From Bacteroidota bacterium (GTDB lineage Bacteria; Bacteroidota; Bacteroidia; Cytophagales; Cyclobacteriaceae): 38,764 bases of DNA. This document shows positions 8,293 through 17,026 of this stretch, piece after piece (the stretch's first letter is position 1; each line of letters begins with the position of its first letter). The position numbers and the translations under genes were made by a program. Location: the NCBI GenBank assembly GCA_023393375.1, contig JAEWLI010000031.1, positions 1 through 38,764 on the forward strand. Reading direction: 5' to 3'. The notes beneath the pieces are model-generated. The model was given only the letters and a program-made list of their open reading frames with translations. It did no database searches and had not been told where the DNA came from.

Positions 8293-9066
8293 TTAAACAA
8301 AAGTTCGCCTGTCAAATATTTTTTCTGCATTCTGTGTGGTGATATCAATAACATTTTGTTTTGATATATTGATTACGCTGCTGATTTTGTCGATTACATA
8401 TTGTACATATACAGGGCTGTTTCGTTTTCCCCGGAAAGGAACAGGTGTGAGGTATGGACTGTCGGTCTCCAATACAAGATGACTGAGATCCACATGAGGC
8501 AACACTTTATCAAGACCCCCATTTTTATAGGTTACCACCCCTCCTATCCCCAAATGAAACCCGAGGTTGACTATTTTTTCTGCTTCAGCCACCGAGCCTG
8601 TGAAACAATGAAATATACCATAAAGTAGATCGTCATTTAATTGATTGACTATCGAGTAGGTTTCTTCGAAAGCATTTCTGTTATGAATAACAATAGGCAA
8701 ATGATGATGCTTTGCCAGCCCGATCTGATAACGAAAAGCCTGCTTTTGAAACTCTTCGAAAGTTTTATCCCAATATAAATCAATTCCTATTTCGCCTACC
8801 GCAGCAAATGGTCTTTTGCTTAACCACTCCTCAATAACATATAGATCTTTTTCAAAATTTTCTTTTACCGAACCAGGGTGCAATCCCATCATGGGAATAC
8901 AATAATCGGGATACCGGCTTTCCACTTCCAACATATCATCGATCGTGGTGCAATCAATGTTAGGCATATAAATTTTTGATATGCCAATTGATTGGCTATG
9001 GGATATTATTTCATCCAAATCGTCACGAAATTCTTTCAGATATATGTGTGCGTGCGTATCAATCAT
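8293..9066 (-). CDS. TatD-family metal-dependent hydrolase (DNase)
   Basis: 257 aa, the normal TatD length. Metal ligands of the amidohydrolase-type TIM barrel are visible: H5 and H7 (IDTHAHIYL), E92 (AVGEIGIDLYWD), H128 (IVIHNR), H153 (FHCFTG) and D202 (LETDSPYLTPVPFRGKRN). The last block is diagnostic of TatD. TatD proteins are 3'-5' exonucleases acting in DNA repair and fragmentation, and some act as D-aminoacyl-tRNA deacylases. It lies 11 bp downstream of the deacetylase gene, so the two are probably co-transcribed. Confidence 0.93.
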   Translation of the reverse strand: MIDTHAHIYLKEFRDDLDEIISHSQSIGISKIYMPNIDCTTIDDMLEVESRYPDYCIPMMGLHPGSVKENFEKDLYVIEEWLSKRPFAAVGEIGIDLYWDKTFEEFQKQAFRYQIGLAKHHHLPIVIHNRNAFEETYSIVNQLNDDLLYGIFHCFTGSVAEAEKIVNLGFHLGIGGVVTYKNGGLDKVLPHVDLSHLVLETDSPYLTPVPFRGKRNSPVYVQYVIDKISSVINISKQNVIDITTQNAEKIFDRRTFV

Positions 9067-9077
9067 TGTTTACTTGT

Positions 9078-9710
9078 TTATACATTTATGGGATGAAATT
9101 CATAACCATTGTTGGCAAAGTGGTCTAAATATCGGGGAAGAATAAATTTTAGCCTTTCTTCATTTTTGTATCTGTCGTGAAAGACTACGATTGAACCAGG
9201 AGTAGACAACCGGATCGATTCTTTCAAGCAGGTATCTATGGGTATTTTGTGATCATAATCTTTTGTTAGAATGTCCCACATCACTATCAAATATTTATCT
9301 TTAAGGTATTTGATCTGGGACTTCTTTATCCTGCCATGAGGTGGTCTAAAAAGTTGCTTTCCCTTAACCTTCATAAGTTGGGATAATTCATTATCACATA
9401 ATTCTATATTGTGGTGGTAAATTTTATTATCTGATTTCCATCCATTTAGGTGGTTAAAAGTATGGTTTCCTATTTGGTGACCGTTTTTCAAAATATCCAA
9501 AAAGACAGAGGGGTATTTCTTTACGTTTTCCCCAACACAAAAAAAAGTTGCCTTGGCATCGTATTTACTCAATACTTCCAGCACATACTCCGTTATTCCA
9601 GGCACTGGGCCATCATCAAAGGTAAGGTACAGAATTTTTTTATCCACTTTCCTTTCCCACAACAACTCAGGGTAAACCCATTTGATAATTCGAGAAGTTT
9701 TAAACATCAA
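9078..9710 (-). CDS. Polysaccharide deacetylase (NodB domain, CE4-like)
   Basis: A 210-aa protein that is nearly all NodB homology domain. Motif 1 is TFDDGP (D32 D33), motif 2 GNHTFNH with metal ligands H83 and H87, motif 3 RPPHGR (122-127), and the last motif IVVFHDR with H178. These fit a metal-dependent de-N-acetylase of GlcNAc polymers such as peptidoglycan. No clear signal peptide is present; the start MMFKTSRIIKW is basic with one short hydrophobic patch, so its site of action is open. Minus-strand operon between the GAF-PP2C gene (34 bp upstream) and tatD. Confidence 0.9.
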   Translation of the reverse strand: MMFKTSRIIKWVYPELLWERKVDKKILYLTFDDGPVPGITEYVLEVLSKYDAKATFFCVGENVKKYPSVFLDILKNGHQIGNHTFNHLNGWKSDNKIYHHNIELCDNELSQLMKVKGKQLFRPPHGRIKKSQIKYLKDKYLIVMWDILTKDYDHKIPIDTCLKESIRLSTPGSIVVFHDRYKNEERLKFILPRYLDHFANNGYEFHPINV

Positions 9711-9744
9711 TTCAATTATACAGATAAATCATCCACGATTCAAC

Positions 9745-10965
9745 TTAATTCTTAAATCTACAGGATAAAAAAGTGATATCATCATGATATTTTTTAGCTC
9801 CTTTAAAAATATTAAGTTCACGGATCAACTGGTGGTGCAGTTCACCCAAATCATAATGATAATTTTCCTTGATAAACAGTTCCAGTCGATCAGACCCATA
9901 TTCTTCTTCAAATTCATTAAAAAGCTCAGTAAGGCCATCGGTGTACCCAAAGAAGAAAAATGAGTTTAAAGAATTAATTAATCCTACTTCTAGAAAAGGC
10001 AATTCATTAAAAGCTCCCAATACAGTAGTGCCCTTGTGTAGCAATTCCCAGCCATTTTCATGTATCAGAATAGGCGGATTATGTCCGGCATTCACATAAT
10101 GCATCGAGCGGGAAATTTTATTATATATGGCTACAAAAAATGTAATATAATTCTCGCCACTCCCATTTCTCATGATCAGGTAATTCAATTCTCTGATGAT
10201 TTCTTCCAGATCCCGGGTTTTTCTAATCAAGGTGTGTAGTGAAGCCTGAAAATTAGACATCAGAATGGCTGCTGGCACCCCTTTGCCTGAAACATCCGCT
10301 ATACAAATAAGAAACAGATCATCAGTTAGCTTAATATAATCATAATAATCGCCACCTATTGCAAAATGAGGTATATAAGTTGCTTTTAATTGAATATGGT
10401 CATTGTAAGGCAATTCTTTTGGAAAAAGCAATTGCTGTACATTTTTTGCAATTTCCAACTCCTTTCTTAATGCTTCTTGTCTCAGTTGTCTGCGTGCCAG
10501 CTTTTTATTTTCCACTGCCACAATGATGATATTGCTCAATACCTGAAGTAAAGTTGTATTCACCTCCACTTCTTTTTCTTCGCCATGTTGCACATATCCA
10601 CCAACAAAGACAAAAGCCAATAATTTATCTTTATGTAAAACAGGAAGCATCTTATCAAATTCAGAAAAAGCACTATTCTGATTTTTATCAATCAACATGA
10701 CCTGATTGCAATTCAGGAATTGCTCTTCCAAAGGAATAAAAAAGAAATCCTTTTCTGAGCCAAAATTCACCTTGCAGTTCCAGGATTCGTCCAAAACATA
10801 AAGTGCCAGTTTTTTAATATTTAAATTGGCTCTTAAGGTAAAATGGTAAATTTTGTATAATGACTCTTCTGGAAGGTTATTATTGATAGCTTGTGTAATC
10901 TCTAACAGAGAATTAAGCTCCAATTCCTTTAAATCATATTTTGTCTTTAGAATGCTCTTTTCCAT
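9745..10965 (-). CDS. GAF-like + PP2C (SpoIIE-type) serine phosphatase
   Basis: 406 aa. Residues 15-155 look like a GAF-type sensing domain. A coiled-coil linker (155-180, LRQEALRKELEIAKNVQQLL) leads into a SpoIIE/RsbU-type PP2C phosphatase (about 190-405) with the metal-binding motifs GGDYYD (Asp206) and ADVSGKG (Asp224), plus GHNPP and FGYTDGLTE later. Such enzymes dephosphorylate anti-sigma-factor antagonists in partner-switching pathways. No STAS or anti-sigma kinase gene is in this window, so the target is unknown. The start lies 4 bp after the permease stop, implying translational coupling. Confidence 0.92.
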   Translation of the reverse strand: MEKSILKTKYDLKELELNSLLEITQAINNNLPEESLYKIYHFTLRANLNIKKLALYVLDESWNCKVNFGSEKDFFFIPLEEQFLNCNQVMLIDKNQNSAFSEFDKMLPVLHKDKLLAFVFVGGYVQHGEEKEVEVNTTLLQVLSNIIIVAVENKKLARRQLRQEALRKELEIAKNVQQLLFPKELPYNDHIQLKATYIPHFAIGGDYYDYIKLTDDLFLICIADVSGKGVPAAILMSNFQASLHTLIRKTRDLEEIIRELNYLIMRNGSGENYITFFVAIYNKISRSMHYVNAGHNPPILIHENGWELLHKGTTVLGAFNELPFLEVGLINSLNSFFFFGYTDGLTELFNEFEEEYGSDRLELFIKENYHYDLGELHHQLIRELNIFKGAKKYHDDITFLSCRFKN

Positions 10966-10969
10966 TTCT

Positions 10970-12226
10970 TCACTTTAATGCTGTTTGAGGATCGAATGCA
11001 TCTCTTAAACCGTTTCCCAACAGATTAAAAGACAAAATCATAAGGCATATCACCAATCCGGGAAAGACCACCAAGTGCCAACTATTTTCTGATCCAATGG
11101 CATTATAACCCTCAAAAATCATAATACCCCAAGATGGGGTTGGGGGCTGAACACTCAAACCTAAAAAGCTAAGCCCTGCTTCCAACAATATGGCTGCTGC
11201 AAAATTAGAAGATGCAATTACCACCAAGGGCCCCAGGATATTCGGCATAATATGGTGAAATACTATTCTATAGTTACTGATCCCGAAAGCCCTGGCTGCT
11301 TCAATGTAAAGCTTTTGCTTTATCGACATGATCTGACCACGCACTACCCGGGCCACATCAACCCACATGGTCAATCCCACTGCTACAAAAGCTACCCAAA
11401 TGCCCCTGCTTTGTAAGGCTATGCTGATAGCGATCACCAGCATAATACTGGGGATCGACCAGGCTACAGACATCAACCACATGATAAAATGATCGATCTT
11501 ACCTCCGAAAAAACCAGCTAACGCACCCAGGGAAAGTCCCAGTACCATTGAGATTAACACAGCTACAAAGCCAATGGATAATGAAATCCGGGCACCAAAC
11601 AATATCCTGCTATAAATATCACGTCCTGAGTTATCAGTTCCCAACAAATAAAATCGGTTTTTTATATTTTTTTTCTCAAATTCACTGATCAAATTGGCCA
11701 GTGATATCTTGTGATAATTTCCTGAAATATCTATATATTCCGCTTGATTACCCGTGATTTTATACGGTGCTCCTTCAAATCCTGCACTATCAATACTACC
11801 CGCAAAAAGAGGTTTTACTACATTTAAAAGCGGGTAAGTTTTCTCAGGCAAACCGGGAGCATCATATAGTTCCACTATTACATTCCAATCATCAAAACGG
11901 TAATTGCTGATGGGTTCAATAATATAGAGGCTTTCCTGACCCAGAAAAATTTTTTTAAAAAATCCCCTTTCTTCTATATTCATATTTTTTCTGTGCTTCA
12001 ACATTTGCACAGAAAAACCGGGAAGTTTCTTTTGTATCTGCACCGCACCATCATTAGCATTGGGGGTTTGATCGGGCATGATCAGGTATCCGGATAAAGC
12101 CGCAAACGTAGCCAGGACAATTACAATCAATCCGAAAATAGCAGGCTTATTACGTACCAACCTCTTTTTTACATAATAATTGGGAGATCTTTTTATTTCC
12201 TTATTCACCTTATCCTGCTTTGCCAT
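10970..12226 (-). CDS. OppC/DppC-type ABC transporter permease
   Basis: 418 aa, longer than the usual ~300 for this family. TM1 is near 29-49 (OppC_N-like). A ~145-residue insert predicted to face the periplasm follows, then the binding-protein-dependent permease domain from about 197 (LLGTDNSGRDIYSRILFGAR). Five or so TM helices follow, with the EAA loop YIEAARAFGISNYRIVFHHI that docks the ATPase. The C-terminal RDAFDPQ is typical of dipeptide permeases. No OppB, OppD/F or OppA gene lies nearby, so its partners must be elsewhere. It overlaps the upstream 88-aa gene by 17 bp. Confidence 0.92.
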   Translation of the reverse strand: MAKQDKVNKEIKRSPNYYVKKRLVRNKPAIFGLIVIVLATFAALSGYLIMPDQTPNANDGAVQIQKKLPGFSVQMLKHRKNMNIEERGFFKKIFLGQESLYIIEPISNYRFDDWNVIVELYDAPGLPEKTYPLLNVVKPLFAGSIDSAGFEGAPYKITGNQAEYIDISGNYHKISLANLISEFEKKNIKNRFYLLGTDNSGRDIYSRILFGARISLSIGFVAVLISMVLGLSLGALAGFFGGKIDHFIMWLMSVAWSIPSIMLVIAISIALQSRGIWVAFVAVGLTMWVDVARVVRGQIMSIKQKLYIEAARAFGISNYRIVFHHIMPNILGPLVVIASSNFAAAILLEAGLSFLGLSVQPPTPSWGIMIFEGYNAIGSENSWHLVVFPGLVICLMILSFNLLGNGLRDAFDPQTALK

Positions 12227-12476
12227 TATGTGCTAATAATCCCGCTTTGGTTGCAATATAATAATAATTTTGAAAATCTCTGTCAAACTTGGCCCTATTA
12301 AATGGAATTTCCTGATCAGCGGGTAAACAACATTTTATCCATTCCTTCTCAAGTAAATCCAACAGAACTAATTTTAATTGGGTTTCGGACAAATCGATTA
12401 ATTTTATAAGATTGGGAAACGATTGTATAAAATACAATTCATCCAATACCTCAAATTCGTGATCAGTCATATTCAT
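12210..12476 (-). CDS. Small hypothetical protein, possible winged-helix fold
   Basis: Not recognised as a named family. The 88 residues are soluble and predicted mostly helical. The pattern DLSETQLKLVLLDLLEKEWIKC followed by YYYIATKAGLLAHN resembles a winged-helix 'helix, recognition helix, wing' arrangement; that is an impression from spacing only. It starts 3 bp after the glycosyltransferase stop and its last 17 bp overlap the permease start, so it is clearly part of this operon and probably translationally coupled. Confidence 0.72.
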   Translation of the reverse strand: MNMTDHEFEVLDELYFIQSFPNLIKLIDLSETQLKLVLLDLLEKEWIKCCLPADQEIPFNRAKFDRDFQNYYYIATKAGLLAHNGKAG

Positions 12477-12479
12477 TTC

Positions 12480-13619
12480 TCATTTAGCATTCTGGACCTT
12501 AAAATCTCTTCCTTTCCATTTAAAACCACCCCCATTGGCAATAATTCCAAAAAATACCGTATACCAGGGATAGACGATTCCCAATAAAAGGAATACTGTA
12601 AAATTGAGTTTTTTATGCAGAAATTTATAGATTATTAGTATAAAAGCTAACTCAGGAAGTAATTTAATCATTAATAGGACAATAATTATTTTCCCTGAAA
12701 TTTCCCCTAATAAAGCAAATGTAACAAATAATAAAAATGAGAAATTTAAAAAAAACACAAATAATGCCAGCGCGGCAACCGTTGGCTTTTTATGCATTCT
12801 CCATTTTGACGACCATCTTTTTCGCTGGTGATAAAAATCCATCCATTTTTTTTGTGGAAGTGTTTTGACTATGGCATCCTGATGTTTAAGGAATTTGATT
12901 TTTTTATTCCGGGAATCAAATTTTTCAAGTAGTAAAACATCATCACCCGATATGATATGATCAACATCACCGTATCCGCCTACTTCCATAAATGCCTGCT
13001 TCGTAAATCCCATGTTGGCTGCATTGCACAGGGCAGGTTGCCCTAATCTAATGGTGACAGCCCCTAAGCCTGTAAGAATGGCAAACTCTGCTGCCTGCAT
13101 TGCCTCAAACAGCGATTTTTCCTCATGAAAGGTTACCATTCCGGAAGCAAAATCTACTTTTTCAGTATAGAAAAACCGGTTATAACTTCCAATCCAAGCA
13201 GAAGATACCCGGCAATCTCCATCTATTGTCAATATAATTTTCCCTTTGGCCTTGCCTACCCCCAATTCGATGGCTTTTTTTTTCGTAGCTCTTCCATCCT
13301 CTGGATCTGATAATTTCAAAAATTGAATAGGATACTTGTAATGATGCATTCTGGAGGCTATTAATTCGCTGGTTCCATCATCGGAATGATCATCAATGAT
13401 CACTACTTCATAAAAATTTGCAGGATATTCCTGTTGATTTAAATCATCAAGCAAAAAGAGAATATTTTCACGTTCATTTCTAACAGGTATTATTACAGAA
13501 ATAAACTCCTGAAGGTTAGTCTGACGTATAGCATTTTTTTCTGGATAAAGCCATCCAATGATCATTAGAAGGATCATCAATGCGTAAACAAATATTATTA
13601 TGGAGAAGAAAACGATCAC
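12480..13619 (-). CDS. Membrane glycosyltransferase, family 2
   Basis: 379 aa. An N-terminal TM anchor (2-24) is followed by a GT-A domain: VIIPVRNERENI, DDHSDDGT (77-83), the DxD metal site DGD (133-135), the acceptor-side SGDD (225-227) and the QxxRW-type motif QRKRW (265-269). Three TM helices end the protein. This layout fits processive or lipid-linked sugar transferases that use UDP-sugars on the inner membrane. Product unknown. First gene of a compact minus-strand run that continues through the permease and PP2C genes. Divergent from ruvC with only 32 bp between the starts. Confidence 0.92.
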   Translation of the reverse strand: MIVFFSIIIFVYALMILLMIIGWLYPEKNAIRQTNLQEFISVIIPVRNERENILFLLDDLNQQEYPANFYEVVIIDDHSDDGTSELIASRMHHYKYPIQFLKLSDPEDGRATKKKAIELGVGKAKGKIILTIDGDCRVSSAWIGSYNRFFYTEKVDFASGMVTFHEEKSLFEAMQAAEFAILTGLGAVTIRLGQPALCNAANMGFTKQAFMEVGGYGDVDHIISGDDVLLLEKFDSRNKKIKFLKHQDAIVKTLPQKKWMDFYHQRKRWSSKWRMHKKPTVAALALFVFFLNFSFLLFVTFALLGEISGKIIIVLLMIKLLPELAFILIIYKFLHKKLNFTVFLLLGIVYPWYTVFFGIIANGGGFKWKGRDFKVQNAK

Positions 13620-13651
13620 TGAAATAAGAAAATGGTTAACTTAGATGCACA

Positions 13652-14218
13652 ATGATAAATATTAGTGAGAAGACCGTCAATAGTAAGATCATCCTGGGTA
13701 TTGATCCGGGTACAACTATCATGGGATATGGCATTATAAAAACAGAAAAATCTGAAATGAGTATTTTGCAATATGGGGTAATCCATTTAAGCAAATATCC
13801 TCAACATGAAATAAAGCTAAAAAAAATTCATGAAAAAATGATTCAGATCATTCATGAATTTGCCCCTGACGAGGTAGCCCTTGAAGCACCATTTTATGGT
13901 AAAAATATTCAATCGATGTTGAAATTGGGCAGGGCACAGGGGGTGGCCATGGCAGCAGCACTGTCATGCGAAATCCCAATTATGGAATATGCCCCTAAGA
14001 AAGTGAAACAGTCAGTAACCGGGAATGGGAATGCTTCGAAAGAACAAGTAGCCAAAATGCTACAAACCCTGTTGAAATTTGATCATACCGATAAATTATT
14101 TGATGCAACTGATGCATTGGCTGTAGCCGTCTGCCATCATTTCCAACATAAGACACCCGGGCAAAAATTTAAAAGCTGGCAATCCTTTATCAAAGAAAAC
14201 CCCGGAAGGATAAAATAG
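13652..14218 (+). CDS. ruvC: Holliday junction resolvase RuvC
   Basis: 188 aa, the expected size. All four acidic catalytic residues are visible: D18 (ILGIDPGT), E78 (VALEAPFYGKN), and D151 and D154 (FDATDALAVAVCHH). The central KLGRAQGVAM and YAPKKVKQSVTGNGNASKEQ blocks are RuvC hallmarks. It acts with RuvAB to cut Holliday junctions symmetrically as a dimer. The N-terminus is about 10 residues longer than in E. coli. The first ATG at 13652 is the only in-frame choice before the GIDPGT strand. Confidence 0.96.
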   Translation: MINISEKTVNSKIILGIDPGTTIMGYGIIKTEKSEMSILQYGVIHLSKYPQHEIKLKKIHEKMIQIIHEFAPDEVALEAPFYGKNIQSMLKLGRAQGVAMAAALSCEIPIMEYAPKKVKQSVTGNGNASKEQVAKMLQTLLKFDHTDKLFDATDALAVAVCHHFQHKTPGQKFKSWQSFIKENPGRIK

Positions 14219-14221
14219 TTG

Positions 14222-14258
14222 ATAAATTGATGATCGGACAAAACTAATATCAATTTAT
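14222..14258. repeat. Inverted repeat just downstream of ruvC
   Basis: Perfect 10-bp inverted repeat ATAAATTGAT (14222-14231) / ATCAATTTAT (14249-14258) with a 17-nt spacer, starting 3 bp after the ruvC stop and ending 43 bp before msrA. It is AT-rich and has no following T-run, so it could be a weak transcript end, an operator for msrA, or chance. Confidence 0.35.
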
Positions 14259-14301
14259 ATAAACCCCCTCTGAAATATTCCGTTAACTCAACAACCACAA
14301 C

Positions 14302-14958
14302 ATGGCGTACACTATGAAAATTGGTTTAGGAATCATTATTTTAAGTATTATATTGGGATGTACCCATTCCAGGGGAGTGGAAAAAGATACATATGTTGAA
14401 CAAGAAAAATTATTTGATATGGAAACAGCTACTTTTGGCTCAGGATGCTTCTGGTGTACAGAAGCTATTTTTGATAGATTACAAGGTGTAAAAAGCGTAA
14501 CATCGGGTTATTCGGGAGGAAAAATTAAAAACCCTACCTATAAGGAAGTATGTTCGGGAAAAACCGGCCATGCTGAGGTTGTTCAGATAACTTATGACCC
14601 AAATGAAATAACCTATGAAGAAATTTTGGAAATATTTTGGAAAACACACGATCCAACTACATTAAATAGGCAAGGCAATGATGTGGGCACACAATATCGA
14701 TCGGTAGTATTTTATCATAATGAACAACAGAAAACGCTTGCTGAACATTATAAAAATGAATTGAACAAAGCAGGGATATACAATGACCCTATCGTTACAG
14801 AGATTTCGCCCTTTTCAGTATTTTACCCGGCAGAAGATTACCACCAAAATTATTATGAACAGAATCCTAATCAGGGCTATTGCTCATTTGTGATTACCCC
14901 CAAAATAGAAAAGTTTGAGAAGGTGTTTAAAGACAGGCTTAAGGAAACTGAGAAGTAA
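14302..14958 (+). CDS. msrA: Peptide methionine sulfoxide reductase A, lipoprotein form
   Basis: 218 aa. A lipoprotein signal with lipobox IILGC (lipidated Cys20) precedes the MsrA domain, so the enzyme is exported and membrane-anchored. The active site GSGCFWCTE has catalytic Cys49. The block YPAEDYHQNYYEQNPNQGYC ends in a Cys suited to be the resolving residue. It reduces methionine-S-sulfoxide in proteins, here presumably envelope proteins. An alternative start is the fifth codon (ATG 14314), which gives a more usual MKI signal peptide. A terminator follows 13 bp after the stop. Confidence 0.95.
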   Translation: MAYTMKIGLGIIILSIILGCTHSRGVEKDTYVEQEKLFDMETATFGSGCFWCTEAIFDRLQGVKSVTSGYSGGKIKNPTYKEVCSGKTGHAEVVQITYDPNEITYEEILEIFWKTHDPTTLNRQGNDVGTQYRSVVFYHNEQQKTLAEHYKNELNKAGIYNDPIVTEISPFSVFYPAEDYHQNYYEQNPNQGYCSFVITPKIEKFEKVFKDRLKETEK

Positions 14959-14971
14959 TATTGTGGTTGAT

Positions 14972-15010
14972 GTAAAAGGGATGCATTTTTTGCTTGATGA
15001 TCCCTTTTAC
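14972..15010 (+). terminator. Intrinsic terminator of msrA
   Basis: Perfect 11-bp stem GTAAAAGGGAT (14972-14982) / ATCCCTTTTAC (15000-15010) with a 17-nt loop, followed by TTATTATTTATT on the plus strand. It sits between the convergent msrA stop (14958) and the stop of the minus-strand lipoprotein (15018) and may hinder read-through from both sides. The T-rich tail favours the plus direction. Confidence 0.75.
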
Positions 15011-15017
15011 TTATTAT

Positions 15018-15497
15018 TTATTCAAATTTTCTGTAAATCCAATTCGTTGTTACGGGTATAATTACCTGTTCTTCTTGAGTGGACAAATCCAATTGTGTAT
15101 CAATTTCTATTTCCAAAGTGCCTCCATTTACATCATGATCATATACCATATCATCAATATTTTGATCAAACAAAAGTGTTAGTTGATCATCTTCATATTC
15201 ATAAATACCTGAATAGGTATCTACCAATTCAAACATCACATTGGTTTTAAAAATAAAAGTGCTGTCCGGATTAATAAATAAGATATCAGACAAGATATAA
15301 AAATAGGAAGGGGATAAACTCGCACCAATGATATTTGAATGTTCAGCAGGGGCATCTGTGATTTCCATCTCCATTAAATGCCAGGTGCCAATTATTGGGT
15401 TTACAGGTATTGGTTCAGGTACGGGATCATTATCGTCTTTACACCCGGTAAAAATGATTCCTACAAAAAGTAGTGCAAATAGTATTTGTTTTTTCAT
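15018..15497 (-). CDS. Lipocalin-like small lipoprotein
   Basis: 159 aa. Signal peptide MKKQILFALLFVGIIFTGC with lipid Cys19, followed by an acidic Asp/Pro-rich linker (KDDNDPVPEPIP). The mature part begins with IIGTWHLMEMEI, the GTW opening typical of lipocalin-like domains in Bacteroidota, and continues in short beta-strand-like blocks (DSTFIFKTN, YSGIYEYEDDQLTLLFD). Probably a surface or periplasmic lipoprotein of unknown ligand. It lies 154 bp beyond the end of the SusCD operon on the same strand, so linkage to that operon is possible but not shown. Confidence 0.83.
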   Translation of the reverse strand: MKKQILFALLFVGIIFTGCKDDNDPVPEPIPVNPIIGTWHLMEMEITDAPAEHSNIIGASLSPSYFYILSDILFINPDSTFIFKTNVMFELVDTYSGIYEYEDDQLTLLFDQNIDDMVYDHDVNGGTLEIEIDTQLDLSTQEEQVIIPVTTNWIYRKFE

Positions 15498-15651
15498 TTA
15501 ATAATATGATAAAGAGTAGGAGAAATATTACATAAATTTCATAACAGTTGAAGAAGTAGCTTTGTTCAAATTATCTGCTTCAACTAAACAATAATACCAT
15601 TTATTTTTTTCTATTCAAAGAAACATCGAACAAAACTTACATCAGGTAATT

Positions 15652-16992
15652 TCAAATCGCCTGAAAATAAAAGCTCCATCCGTTGCATAGGTTATGGAAC
15701 TCGAAAAAATATTGATTTACGTTATAAATGTAGGTCATATTACCTTCGGTGAGCTTGTTCAGATAAGCCTCAATATTTTCCAGGTTGGCAGAAGTATTTG
15801 GATTGTCATATAAAATGAAATCTCCTTGAAAATTCATGATTAGGTTGTTCTCAACTAACTGTGGTTCAAACTTCTTCAAAATAAAAGTGCTTTCTTCGCC
15901 TTCCCCATTATCAATCAAAAATCCAACGGCCGTCAATGGTTCTTCTTCAAAACGGGTGTTGGCTTCATATAACAATACCATATAAATTGCCCCTTCAATT
16001 TCTTGTCGTACTATATTCCCTTGAGACCAACCTTCTTCATCGAAGAAGTAATCAACCGGAGCCAAATATATTCTTGACCGGTTATAAAATGTAGCACCAT
16101 AATAATCAAACAAAGAATTTTCTAGGCTTATCATGTCTGCCGTTATAAGATTACCTTCATATTTTGGTGAAGGAGTGTTTTTTGCACATATTACGGTATT
16201 GGTTTCGGTATATGTACTAAGTGCAATGCTGGATATATCAATATTCTCCCCATCAAAAGTACCTGTTAATGGATTGTCAAGCACAATCGAATTTCCCTCT
16301 AGCACATACCCGGAAGATAAATTGATTTCCTGTCCTGCACCAACATCTGATTTTTTTGTGATATAGGTGAAATTTATGTTTCTTCGGAGTTGATTCCAGT
16401 TTAAATATATTTCGATGTCCTTTTCGGAGTATGTCAACAGGATATTCCGACTAAATGCATCCAAATTGGCTGAAATGCTTTGACCCAATTTGTTTTGGTC
16501 AGCTGCTGTAGCAGGGATTAAAGTCAATCTGGATGGAGTGCCCCGATCAGACTTGCTTACAAATACCAATGCATTGTCAGGAGTTTTGTTTACAAAATTA
16601 AATTCAAACTCTGCCCCAAAATTTGCTTGATCCTGTTCAAAAAGAAAACTGAAAAAACTGTAAGTTTCAAATATAAGCTCTAAGCCCATTGAATTATCAA
16701 TCCTGTAACCAACAGTCTGATCAAAATATTGCTCATCATCAGCAGCCAGATCGGTTTTGATATTTACTTTACCGTTATCATTAAACTTGAGCAACACATG
16801 AAAACTACCCATTCCAGCTTCGGGTTGATACTCTAAAAACCAACCATTTGCAGGCGCAGTTAATTCACTTTTTAAGTTAGAAATGGCAATAGCTACTCTT
16901 TCATCAGCAGTTTGATCAAAAACACTCCCATCATCTTCTTTGCAAGAAAATGCCACAACCACCATTAGAAACAAATACCATTTATTTTTCAT
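15652..16992 (-). CDS. DUF4302-like lipoprotein of the SusCD operon
   Basis: 446 aa from ATG 16992. An in-frame ATG 21 bp upstream (17013) would put seven extra residues before the signal peptide and is less likely. Lipoprotein signal MKNKWYLFLMVVVAFSC (Cys17). The first mature block, ERVAIAISNLKSELTAPANG followed by WFLEYQP, matches the start of the DUF4302 family as I recall it; function unknown. The rest is beta-rich. It lies 34 bp after the peptidase gene and is the likely last gene of the SusC-SusD-peptidase operon. Probably an outer-membrane accessory that helps bind the same ligand. Confidence 0.82.
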   Translation of the reverse strand: MKNKWYLFLMVVVAFSCKEDDGSVFDQTADERVAIAISNLKSELTAPANGWFLEYQPEAGMGSFHVLLKFNDNGKVNIKTDLAADDEQYFDQTVGYRIDNSMGLELIFETYSFFSFLFEQDQANFGAEFEFNFVNKTPDNALVFVSKSDRGTPSRLTLIPATAADQNKLGQSISANLDAFSRNILLTYSEKDIEIYLNWNQLRRNINFTYITKKSDVGAGQEINLSSGYVLEGNSIVLDNPLTGTFDGENIDISSIALSTYTETNTVICAKNTPSPKYEGNLITADMISLENSLFDYYGATFYNRSRIYLAPVDYFFDEEGWSQGNIVRQEIEGAIYMVLLYEANTRFEEEPLTAVGFLIDNGEGEESTFILKKFEPQLVENNLIMNFQGDFILYDNPNTSANLENIEAYLNKLTEGNMTYIYNVNQYFFEFHNLCNGWSFYFQAI

Positions 16993-17026
16993 TGCCGTGT
17001 AATTAATTTCCATTAACTCTTTTAAC

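Noticed and set aside
15546..15585. 8-bp inverted repeat AGTTGAAG / CTTCAACT between the SusCD operon and the lipocalin-like gene.
   Set aside because: The 24-nt loop and lack of a T-run on the minus strand make a terminator unlikely; as an operator it is not better than chance here.
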